A stretch of 64,000 nucleotides of DNA from Halocaridina rubra. Taxonomy: Eukaryota; Arthropoda; Malacostraca; Decapoda; Atyidae. The stretch covers positions 45,001-109,000 of the forward strand of contig JAXCGZ010007619.1 of NCBI GenBank assembly GCA_037179515.1, written 5' to 3'. Position numbers and translations under genes: made by a program. Shown here in pieces: positions 51,379-64,000 of the stretch (position 1 is the first letter of the stretch; each line of letters begins with the position of its first letter). The notes beneath the pieces are model-generated. The model saw nothing but the letters and a program-made list of their open reading frames with translations, was not told the DNA's origin and did no database searches.

Positions 51379-52280
51379 AGGTAAAACCTCCATCAACAGA
51401 TCCTGTACCCTCTACCTCAGAATTCACATACAGTGCCATCAATCACTGAATGCATCATTTTACAAAGTCTCAATTAGTGAAATTTCATCCTTTAAAATCA
51501 TTCATTCTCCCATTTTCATTTGCAAGTAGCAAGGGGGCAAACTAATTTCATATAGTTTACGATATAATTATGATAACTTAGTCTCCATATCAACTTCTAT
51601 GAGATTTTTAAACATGAGGCATATATTATAATACACAGTTGTACCATATTATATCATGTGATTTATTCTATCTATTCTTTTTCCTTTTCCTCTGTACATT
51701 CCTTCCCCTGTGGGAGTCATCTGGTTTACAATCTATGAATTTTGCAAGCTGGACTTTTTGCTTGGCTTATGATAATAGTAATAATACTTGGTTTCAACTG
51801 TTATGTCTCTAGATGTTGCAAAATCACAAGAAAAATTTTCAATATTCTAACAAACTCGATAAGTTTGACTCAGTATCACTGGCTAAGAAGTGGAACGTGA
51901 AAGATCATTCTTTCTCACACACATACGCTGACTCTACCAGCAGATTTTTGAAGAAACCTTCAATTTATCCAATTATCTGAGAAACAAGTTTGCCTTTTAA
52001 GCTTAAATCTAGTATACCATATGCAAGTGGGATGTCGAGACTGATAAGAATGCTATAAAGCAGTCTTTCATCTTGCAGTTAAGTTTGGTTAACAGTCCCC
52101 CTAGTAAGGATGGTGGCCTAGTCAAGGTACATGCAAATTGCAGGCAAGTTCTATCGTGATTTAGATGAAGTTTTAATCACCTAAACGCAATATAGTTAAG
52201 TCATATATTCAAGCTATTACTAGTTCCTTCGAAACTTTTTTCTAAAGTACCAAATGTTATTGTTTGCTGTTTTATGTTAC

Positions 52281-52430
52281 TAATAATCCCCATTCGAAAT
52301 GGGGGTGGAAAAAACAGGCTGGAGTGGGAGAATTCAAGCTGAATGTCTTTCCTAATATCCTGCAGTGCACTTGAACACAGCTTTGTTACTTCTTGAAAAG
52401 ATTGCTCTCATCACTGCGCTATGAGGATTT
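52281..52430 (-). repeat. S2 SINE-like copy in duplication unit 1
   Basis: Tail CCCATTTCGAATGGGGATTA and head with TAGCGCAGTGATGAGAGC on the - strand; its partner in unit 2 is at 54596. Confidence 0.6.
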
Positions 52431-52659
52431 GTGCACCAAATTTCAGTAAATGACCATGAAATGCATTTAGCTAATGAGACATTTTCAAGATTTCTATATT
52501 GACAACTGCAAATAAAACATATATAACTCAAGAAAGTAGGGTGGCCACAAGTGCAACAAAAGACTTTAGGTAGAAAGGCTTGAAGATACTATGTATGGCC
52601 GAGTTTCTTCTAACAACTGTACTCTATCAAATGAGGAAACTGGGGGAAAAAGATGTAAA

Positions 52660-53305
52660 GTTTCTTCACTCCTCTACCTATATAATTACATCCCTCGCAC
52701 ACATTACAATGATTGACATTAGAATTCCTTCTCCCTAAACAATTAGAGCATGCACGTTCCATATTGTACTCATGGGAAAGAGCCCTACGTTAGTATCTCC
52801 CCATCTCCTCCTCACTAACATATCTAAACGTGATACCATACAACACTGAGGTTAGCTAGTTGGTAAGAAATAAAATTTTTATTTAGGAGTCATTAAAATC
52901 TTTCAACCTGACCCCACCCCTCTCCTCAGTTGCTTTGAGATCATAAAATAAACTTAGGAAAATGGGGAAACCGAAGAGAAAATATGTCAAGTTTCTTCAC
53001 TCCTCTACCTTATAATAACTCTTCTACCTATATAATTACCTCCCTCGTACACATTACAAAGATTGAGATTAGACTTCCTTCTCCCCAAACTATTGGAGCA
53101 AGCATATTCCAAATTGTACTCATGGGAAAGAGCCCTAAGCTAGTATCTCCCCATTTCCTCCTCACTTACATATCTAAACGTTATACCATACTCCATTGAC
53201 GTTAGCTAGTTGGTAAGAAATATAATTTTCGTTCTGGAGTCAATATAATCTCTCAATCTGACCTCATCCCTCTCCTCAGATGCTCTGAGATCATACACTA
53301 AACTC
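52660..53305. repeat. Nested 325-bp duplication with LINE-A-like 3' ends
   Basis: Two copies start at CAAGTTTCTTCACTCCTCTA-like sequence (about 52660 and 52986). Each contains GGGAAAGAGCCCTA..TAGTATCTCCCCAT, recalling the reversed LINE-A hairpin and 3' UTR. The pair is repeated at about 54973 and 55318 in unit 2, so the 325-bp event came first. Confidence 0.65.
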
Positions 53306-53361
53306 AGGGGCAAATGAAAAGTTTCAAGGCCCATTTCCCTAATCCATGATACATCACACTA

Positions 53362-53514
53362 GGGTGTGCGGTAACACAGCAGTAGTGGACTCAAGTCAGG
53401 AAGTGACTAGCAAGGGTTTGATCCCACTGCAGGGTGCTAGAAGAGAATCCAGCCTTAATATCCAAGCTCCAACACATAATTGTCCATCCCAATTCGAATG
53501 AGGACTAACTGTGA
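53362..53514 (+). repeat. S2 SINE-like copy in duplication unit 1
   Basis: Head GTGTGCGGTAACACAGCAGT, GTTTGATCCCACTGCAGG and the tail GTCCATCCCAATTCGAATGA. Unit 2 lacks about 110 bp of it (junction near 55732). Confidence 0.65.
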
Positions 53515-53894
53515 CGTAAAAGATGCATCAATCAGGATACATAACACTAGTTAAGCCCTTACATCCTTATAATTAATGTCAAAAGAATAAATTAAATACA
53601 GTTTAACAGTATATTTAAGCCACTTTACTTTTCATGAATTTGCAGTGTACTGAATCAAAAATGATGGTTCATAAACTGGTACTATGCAAGGTTATGTCAT
53701 TACACAAGGTATGATTTTCTTCAGTGATAGGATTCATACAGCAATCTTTGCATAAGTCTTTACATATAGTAATTAATCTTGAAAGAGAAATCAAAGTCTG
53801 AATATTTACATAGGTTTCAATATACATACATACATAAATAATTCTTGACTTATTTATCTTGCTACTACATTGTTCTACGAAAAAAAAAGCAGAA

Positions 53895-56128
53895 ACTTAG
53901 TCTTCATATCAACTTCTGAGATTTTTAAACATGGGTCATGTAATACACAGTTGTACCATTTTATATCATGTAATTTTTTCTATCTATTCTTTTTCCTTTT
54001 CCTCTGCACATTTCTTCCCCTGGGGGAAGTCATCTGGTTTACAATCTTTGAATTTTGCCAGCTGGACTTTTTGCTTGGCTTATGACAATAGTAATAATAC
54101 TTGGTTTCAGTTTTTATGTCTCTAGATGTTGCAAAATCACAAGAAAAATTTTCAATTATTCTAACAAACTCTGATAAGGTTGACTCGGTATCACTGGCCA
54201 AGAAGTGGAACGTGAAAGATCATTCTTTCTCACACACATACGCTGACTCTACCAGCAGATTTTTGAAGAAACCTTCAATTTATCCAATTATCTGAGAAAC
54301 AAGTTTGCCTTTTAAGCTTAAATCTAGTATACCAAATGCAAGTGGGAAGTCGAGACCGATAAGAATGCTATAAAGCAGTCTTTCATCTTGCAGTTAAGTT
54401 TGGTTAACAGTCCCCCTTGTAAGGATGGTGGCCTAGTCAAGGCACATACAAATTGCAGGCAAGTTCTATCGTGAATCAGGTGAACTTTTAATCACCTAAA
54501 CGCAATATAGTTAAGTCATGTTGTCAAGCTATTATTAGTTCCTTCGAAACTTTTATCTAAAGTACCAAATGTTATTGTTTGCTGCTTTATGTTACTAATA
54601 ATCCACATTCGAAATGGGGGGTGGAAAAAACAGGCTGGAGTGGGAAAATTAGAGCTGAATGTCTTTCCTAAAGTCCTGCAGTGCGCTTGAACACAGCTTT
54701 GTTACGTCTTGAAAAGATTGCTCTCATCACTGCGCTATGAGGATTTGTGCACCAAATTTCAGTTAATGACCGTAAAATGCATTTAGCTAATGAGACATTT
54801 TCAAGATTTCTATATTGACAACTGCAAATATAACACATATAATTCAAGAAAGTAAGGTGGCCACAAGTGCAACAAAAGACTTTAGGTAGAAAGGCTTGAA
54901 GATACTATGTATGGCCGAGCTTCTTCTAACAACTGTACTCTAGCAAATGAGGAAACTGGGGGGAAAAGATGTTAAGTTTCTTCACTCCTCTACCTTATAA
55001 TAACTCTACCTATATAATTACCTCCTTCGCACATATTACAAATGATCGACATTAGAATTCCTTCTCCATAAACAATTGGAGTATGCATGTTCCATATTGT
55101 ACTCATGGGAAAGAGCCCTACGTTAGTATCTCCCCATCTCCTCCTCACTAACATATCTAAATGTGATACCATACACCACTGAGCTTAGGTAGTTGGTAAG
55201 AAATAAAATTTTTATTCAGGAGTCATTATAATCTCTCAACCTGACCTCACCCCTCTCCTCAGTTGCTTTGAGATCATAAAATAAACTTAGGAAAATGGGG
55301 AAACCGGAGAGAAAAAATGTCAAGTTTCTTCACTCCTCTACCTTATAATAACTCTTCTACCTATATAATTACTTCCCTCGTACACATTACAATAACTGAG
55401 ATTAGACTTCCTTCTCCCCAAACTATTGGAGCAAGCATATTCCAAATTGTACTCATGATAAAGAGCCCTAAGCTAGTATCTCCCCATTTCCTCCTCACTT
55501 ACATATCTAAACGTGATACCATACTCCATTGAGGTTAGCTAGTTGGTAAGAAATAAAATTTTCGTTCTGGAGTCAATATAATCTCTCAACCTGACCTCAT
55601 CCCTCTCCTCAGATGCTCTGAGATCATAAACTAAACTCAGGGGCAATTGAAAAGTTTCCAGGCCCATTTCCCTAATCCATGATACATCACACTAGGGTGT
55701 GCGGTAACACAGCAGTAGTGGACTCAAGTCACAGGACTAACTGTGAAGTAAAAGATACATCAATCAGGATACATAACACTAGTTAAGCCCTTACATCCTT
55801 ATATTTAATGTCAAAAGAATAAAGTAAAGTACAGTTTAACAGTATATTTAAGTCACTTTACTTTTCATGAATTTCCAATGTACTGAATCAAAAATGATGG
55901 TTCATAAACTGGTACTATGCAAGGTTATGTCATTACACAAGGTATGATTTCTTCAGTGATAGGATTCATACAGCAATCTTTGCATAAGTCTTCACATATA
56001 GTAATTAATCTTGAAAGAGAAAACAAAGTTTGAATATTTACATAGGTCTCAATATGCATACATACATATATAATTCTTGACTTATTTATCTTGCTACTAC
56101 ATTGTTCTACGAAAAAAAAAGCAGAAAC
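53895..56128 (+). repeat. 2.3-kb tandem duplication, unit 2
   Basis: Second copy, about 90 bp shorter than unit 1, mainly through an internal deletion of the S2 copy near 55732 (GACTCAAGTCA joined to CAGGACTAACTG). It ends with the CTACGAAAAAAAAAGCAGAA sequence that also ends unit 1. Confidence 0.8.
54596..54745 (-). repeat. S2 SINE-like copy in duplication unit 2
   Basis: Duplicate of the copy at 52281 with a few substitutions. Confidence 0.6.
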
Positions 56129-56438
56129 TCTCTAAATTAACTGTCTTCAAATATATCTAGATAAGTAAGTTTTCACCCGAGTAGGCCAATGCTTATTAAC
56201 ACGAGGAAACAAATATGCAAAACAAGAAAAAGAATAATGCATAAATTATGCATAATTTTTATGCAATCTCCAAAAGTCCTACGAAAATACAACCATTTTG
56301 CTTAAGAGAACTATATGAAATGTAATCAGGCCTCCTTTCTTAAAATATCTATAACTTTACCTTGCTTTGCACACACACAGTGTAAATGTCAAAGTACCTC
56401 TCCTTTTTGTGCAGAACTATATAACTTGTAAACATTAC

Positions 56439-56576
56439 CTATCTTCTGCAAAGCACTTTCTTGCATGACACTGCTACCCTCAGACATCTGCAGCAAAGAT
56501 GGGCACAAAATTTGTGTGAGGTGAGCTGAACTTGTGGAGTCTTCTGATATAAAATTCTCCCTCTCTGTCTTGGACA
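56439..56576 (-). CDS. Candidate orphan coding exon
   Basis: - strand stretch with an acceptor-like GATATTCTAG before 56576 and a donor-like AGATAG/GTAATG after 56439. Read with two leading bases it is open and protein-like (SKTERENFISEDSTSSAHL, SLLQMSEGSSVMQESAL), and the frame stays open to 56389. No family recognised and no partner exon found in matching phase, so this is weak. Confidence 0.25.
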   Translation of the reverse strand, partial: CPRQRGRILYQKTPQVQLTSHKFCAHLCCRCLRVAVSCKKVLCRR

Positions 56577-56663
56577 CTAGAATATCCAGTTTAGAACATA
56601 TTTCTCTTTAGAAAATTGAAAGGAAGGATGAAAATCAACATCAAAATAAAGCATAAAGATAGA

Positions 56664-56813
56664 TGGTACCTTGGTAGTGTAGTGGCTAGAGGACTAAACT
56701 AGGGAGGTGACACAAGCGTGATTGGGCCCTCCCCAGGGAGTTAAAGGGCATCAAGCTTTAATTCCTCAGTTCCTATCTGTGTGTCTGCCCATATTGGGGA
56801 TTAATAGTGAAAC
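56664..56813 (+). repeat. S2 SINE-like copy
   Basis: Head GGTACCTTGGTAGTGTAGTG, CTAGGGAGGTGAC, and the tail CCTATCTGTGTGTCTGCCCA. Confidence 0.6.
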
Positions 56814-57205
56814 GTATCCAAAAAAAGCAAGACGATAGGAAGCAATTAGAGATATAAAGAATTCACTCACTGAAACTACTTTTTCTCTTTTACAAAGGAC
56901 ATTGATCCACAGCATATTGGTCTTATTACTCTACAGGACATAAGCAAGTAATTGTAGGGAAACAATAAAAAAAAAAAGTCTTTACATATTTTTTCTAATA
57001 AAACAAACAAATTAAATATGCTTATAGCTGGTTGTATGCTAACAATAATTCAGTGCCTTTATTATGAGGCCGAGCCAAAATTATTTTTCAGATATTTTTA
57101 GCCAAATAATATAAAAATAAAAATACTAGTAAAATGAGGATAATAAAATGTCAGCTAATTTATAAAACCTTCTACATAAGAAGGAAAATGGTTGTTGTTT
57201 GCCAG

Positions 57206-57352
57206 TCTATGTCACTATTAATCCCCAGTTTGGGGGGGACATTGACAGACAAACTTGGGAATGAAAGCTGGATGCTCTTTTTAATGGTGGGATCGAACAT
57301 AACTCCGTCACTTCTCGAGTTAAGCGAACTAGCTACTGGGCTACCGCAGTCC
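57206..57352 (-). repeat. S2 SINE-like copy
   Basis: The - strand head GACTGCGGTAGCCCAGTAGC, B-box-like GTTCGATCCCACC and the tail GTCCCCCCCAAACTGGGGAT. Confidence 0.6.
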
Positions 57353-57509
57353 TTCTTCGCAATCATACATATACTTTACACACCTTATAATGCTTCTGTG
57401 CTGCTGGGTTAGTATCCATTATCAATGGTTTTTCTGTTGATGATTTCGATCTCTAGGGTGTCCCCAAAGTAGATTTAAGTGTTTCTACGTTCCTCTCAGC
57501 ACCTGTTAT

Positions 57510-59019
57510 GCAAAAAATCTATTACTTAAATATTAAATGCCTTTTCTTCATTGTTACCCTGTCATTAGGCCAAGCCATTTACTGTAGGTAAAACTAGATA
57601 AAAAAAAATGCATTAAATCTGTTTTCTAACCTTAACATACTAAAGGAGACATACTAGAAAATTTACCATTTAAAGAATTATTTATGGTTTTTTTAATCAG
57701 AACAGTCTTTGAAACCATTCCATCATCAACAGTTTTTTAAAAAGGAGGCTTTGATTTGTGGTAAGTTAGTCTATAACAAATAAAACAATCAATAATTAAA
57801 AGTTATAAATAATAATAGGGTTTATTGTCTAATTTTAGAGGTTATGAAAACTATAAACTACACTTATCTCTGTTAAAAACAACGGGACAAAATGCCCAAT
57901 AAGTACTGTTAGTATACAATGAGAAAGTGGTTAGAAACAGTATAATAGTGCCTTTAGAGGTTATGGAAACCATAATTACATTAAATAAAGTATGGATTAA
58001 GATATAAAATATAATTTTCTTTATTGCAAACTATCGTTTGTTTACAGGAACAAATTAAGAAAGAAATCCAGAATTCAAAAACAATGATATTGATGCAACT
58101 AAGCTTTTATTTATGAAAAGTTTTAAAATTTCCAGTACCAATTTAAAAAAAAAATTATAAAGTTCAAAACAAATTACCAGTAAGTTGAATGTCCATATAT
58201 CCTTACAATGCTTCTAAAGATTCTGAAGAATAAAAATAGTATGAAAAACTACATTAATCAGAATATTCTTTTACCTGTAAACTGTTCTTGGTTTACAAAA
58301 CGAACACAATAAAAAGAAGCATCAGCCATAAACACTGAATTTTAGTACCTATTATTCTATTCGTAGTAAGTATAAAATACTATGTATCAAATTAAAAAAA
58401 AAGTTAATAGATGATAAGTCAACAGTTTAAGAAAATAAAAACTTGAGCCACATAAAAAATTACATTAAAACCAAATGTCTTTTAAAATATTCATCACAGC
58501 CTTCGAATACATATACAAACACCTCTCGAATTTACACTATGAAAATTTCTGAAAATGAACGAGTAATGTAAATTTTGTGTATTTTAAAGTCTATTTCCAT
58601 AAAGAATAACGTTATTAGACACAGATAAGTTCCACAAGCGTGTATAAACACAATACCAAAGAAAAAAGGTAAGTAAAACACATTTTACAAGTACATAACC
58701 AAGCTGAAATAAGTATGTAAGCTAAAAATAAACAAGTACAGGATTAAAGATATACAGATAAACAAAAAATAAAAAAATTAACTCACTCTATATACGGTGG
58801 ATAACAGGTGTGTGGTGGCGGTGATCATAGTGCTAAGCCATAACGAGTTTCTGACTAGATTACTCAGAGAAAAATGGATCTAATGACCACTAACCAGAGC
58901 TTGTGCCTTTGTTTGCAGTGTGGTCAGTCAGTACCCTCTACAATAGGATTTTCACCCTTACTGAAATGATTTTTCCACATCGTCATTGTTGTACTAGTAC
59001 AACAATGAATTGTGACTTT

Positions 59020-59020
<1 letters not shown>
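57510..59020. other. AT-rich non-coding stretch
   Basis: No supported frame. GTGCCTTTAGAGGTTATGGA near 57950 partly repeats TTTTAGAGGTTATGAAAACT near 57833. Confidence 0.5.

Positions 59021-59023
<3 letters not shown>

Positions 59024-59068
<45 letters not shown>
59024..59068. repeat. (TA)n tract before Tigger copy T1
   Basis: TA run ending exactly at the CAG of the T1 inverted repeat. Confidence 0.95.
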
Positions 59069-59071
<3 letters not shown>

Positions 59072-60366
59072 CGATCCCCCGCTGGATCGCGTTTCTTGGT
59101 TCGCGTTTTCACTGTACCACGTTTTTTTTTTTTTTTTGGCAAATTATTATTTTATTTTTGGGGTATATGCAAAAATATTAAAGTATAAAAAAAATAAAAA
59201 TTCTCAGTATTTTCATTTTTTTATTGAAAAAAAAAAACATATTTCATTATCTAATTGATACTAAAAAATTTATTTCCCAGCCTACGAATAATAAAACAGT
59301 AAAAAATAGTAAAAAACATAATTTAGATATACGTACGTACAGTATAACTCACAGTATTGCATCATGCGAAATAGTGTCCGATAGCATACAATGTATTGGG
59401 GTCGCAGCTACGTGAGCTAGCATATATATTTATATATCCAATAGTTTCATGATTTTATTGATAAAAAAATGTATTCCTTAGCCTAAGAATAATAAAACAG
59501 TAAAAGTAAAAAACATAAACACTAACAGCATTGCAACATGTAAAATACGATACCGCTATCAGCGTTTGGACAAAGGCTCGTTCAGTCTAACTCACGTTTG
59601 CGTCGTTCACGTTGTGCTTGTTAAACGTTTTGCTTGTGTCCGATAGCGTACAATGTATTGGGGTCGCAGCTACGTGAGCTAGCATATATATTTATATTTC
59701 CAGTAGTTTCATGATTTTATTGATAAAAAAATGTATTTCTTAGCCTAAGAATAATAAAACAGTACAAAATAGTAAAAAACATAAATACTAACAGTATTGC
59801 AACATGTAAAATACGATACCGCTATCAGCGTTTCGGACAAAGGCTCGTTCATTCTAACTCACGTGTGCGCCGTTCACATTGTGTTTATTAATACGTTTTC
59901 TTGTTATTTTTTTACTCGCATATTTTAACCTTTGCAATGCCTCCCAAGCATCCTTCATCTTCTAAGGCTTCTTGTAGTGAGCCTAAGCGGCAAAGGAAAA
60001 TGTTAACCATAACAGATAAGGTAAGTTTACCTATCGCGTACATATAAATTTACGTTGCATGCTGTTATTTATAAAGTAAAGGGTGGTTTTTTAACAGTGC
60101 AAGGAGGGCTTATACAGTAAACGTAAAAATATTTGTAAAATACCTATGTACATGAGTATGTCATAGAAATATACGCTTGAATGCTGTTATTTATGAAGTA
60201 AAGGGTGGTTTGTTAACAGTACAGGGAGGGTTTATACAGTTTATACGGTGTAAACGTAAAAATAAATTAAATTATCTATGTACATATAGGCTGATCCTAC
60301 TCCGCGATTTTCCTGTCTCGCGCCGGGTCCCGGAACCGTACCATCATGATAATGGAAGGAACACTG
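59069..60366 (+). mobile_element. Non-autonomous Tigger/pogo copy T1
   Basis: Ends CAGCGATCCCCCGCTGGATC and, inverted at the right, CAGTGTTCCTTCCATTATCA, bordered by TA repeats as expected for TA-targeting pogo elements. Two subterminal repeats of about 265 bp (TATTGGGGTCGCAGCTACGT at about 59396 and 59657) precede an ATG at 59937 that starts the transposase (MPPKHPSSSKASCSEPKRQR, then KMLTITDKV). Sequence then jumps to the 3' untranslated part, so nearly all of the transposase is deleted. Confidence 0.8.
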
Positions 60367-60369
60367 TGT

Positions 60370-60441
<72 letters not shown>
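60367..60441. repeat. (TA)n tract between Tigger copies T1 and T2
   Basis: TA repeats fill the whole gap between the two elements. Confidence 0.95.

Positions 60442-64000
<3,559 letters not shown>

Larger units (their letters stand above)
51575..53894 (+). repeat. 2.3-kb tandem duplication, unit 1
   Basis: Matched by unit 2 at 53895-56128 at a shift of about 2315-2333 bp (for example CTTAGTCTCCATATCAACTT at 51577 and CTTAGTCTTCATATCAACTT at 53896). It contains S2 copies at 52281 and 53362, and an internal ~325-bp duplication (52660-52983 and 52984-53305). No coding sequence recognised. Confidence 0.8.

Noticed and set aside
57384..57502. Possible - strand exon with acceptor TGCATAACAG and donor AAG/GTGTGT
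   Set aside because: The best frame contains a TAG, and no frame is open and in phase with the candidate exon at 56439-56576.

Overview
This looks like nuclear DNA of an arthropod, most likely a decapod crustacean (crab, shrimp or crayfish). The basis is an innexin gene, a CYP3-clan cytochrome P450 with nine short exons, very long dinucleotide microsatellites ((AT)n, (GA)n, (GT)n) and dense mobile-element debris. The species call is inference: no mitochondrial, rRNA or intact tRNA marker is present.

Host genes are few. An innexin exon on the + strand (1261-2428) carries three of the four membrane spans. An uncharacterised single-pass membrane protein with an acidic Glu/Tyr tail lies at 23153-24805 (+); its frame continues through three TAG codons to 24988. 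A CYP3-clan P450 on the - strand (34798 to 27398) can be assembled from nine exons whose splice phases all agree. It has one in-frame TAA at codon 47 and an altered I-helix, so it is either a young pseudogene or an error or polymorphism in this sequence.

Mobile elements fill most of the rest. The main one is a CR1/jockey-like non-LTR retrotransposon, here called LINE-A, with at least nine copies: 7831-7906, 7936-11411, 11412-14066, 14256-14502, 15884-16265, 16606-18299, 18300-20062, 38441-39436 and about 44500-48724. The last is nearly complete, with a coiled-coil ORF1, an ORF2 in the -1 frame encoding an APE endonuclease and a reverse transcriptase, a 3' hairpin and a repeated tail. A second non-LTR element (LINE-B, 37874-39708) is interrupted by a LINE-A copy. 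DNA transposons are an hAT element (39984-42554), an old Tigger1-like pseudogene (49701-51378) and three younger Tigger/pogo copies separated by (TA)n tracts (59069 to window end).

Short repeats: a tRNA-like family (S1) with a 273-bp unit occurs in fold-back loci at 470-950, 3377-4550, 6156-7706 and 37194-37770, three of them bounded by (AT)n. Three dispersed tRNA-derived SINE-like families (S2, S3, S4), a short palindromic MITE-like repeat (M1), a 30-bp minisatellite and a 2.3-kb tandem duplication (51575-56128) complete the picture.

The recurring theme is that element ends coincide with microsatellites. LINE-A tails run into (CA)n(TA)n, Tigger and S1 ends abut (TA)n, and the hAT lies inside (GA)n. 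The best candidates for something undescribed are the S1 fold-back elements, the -1 overlap with a slippery heptamer in LINE-A, and the triple-TAG acidic tail of the membrane protein gene. Repeat boundaries are read by eye and may be off by several bases.
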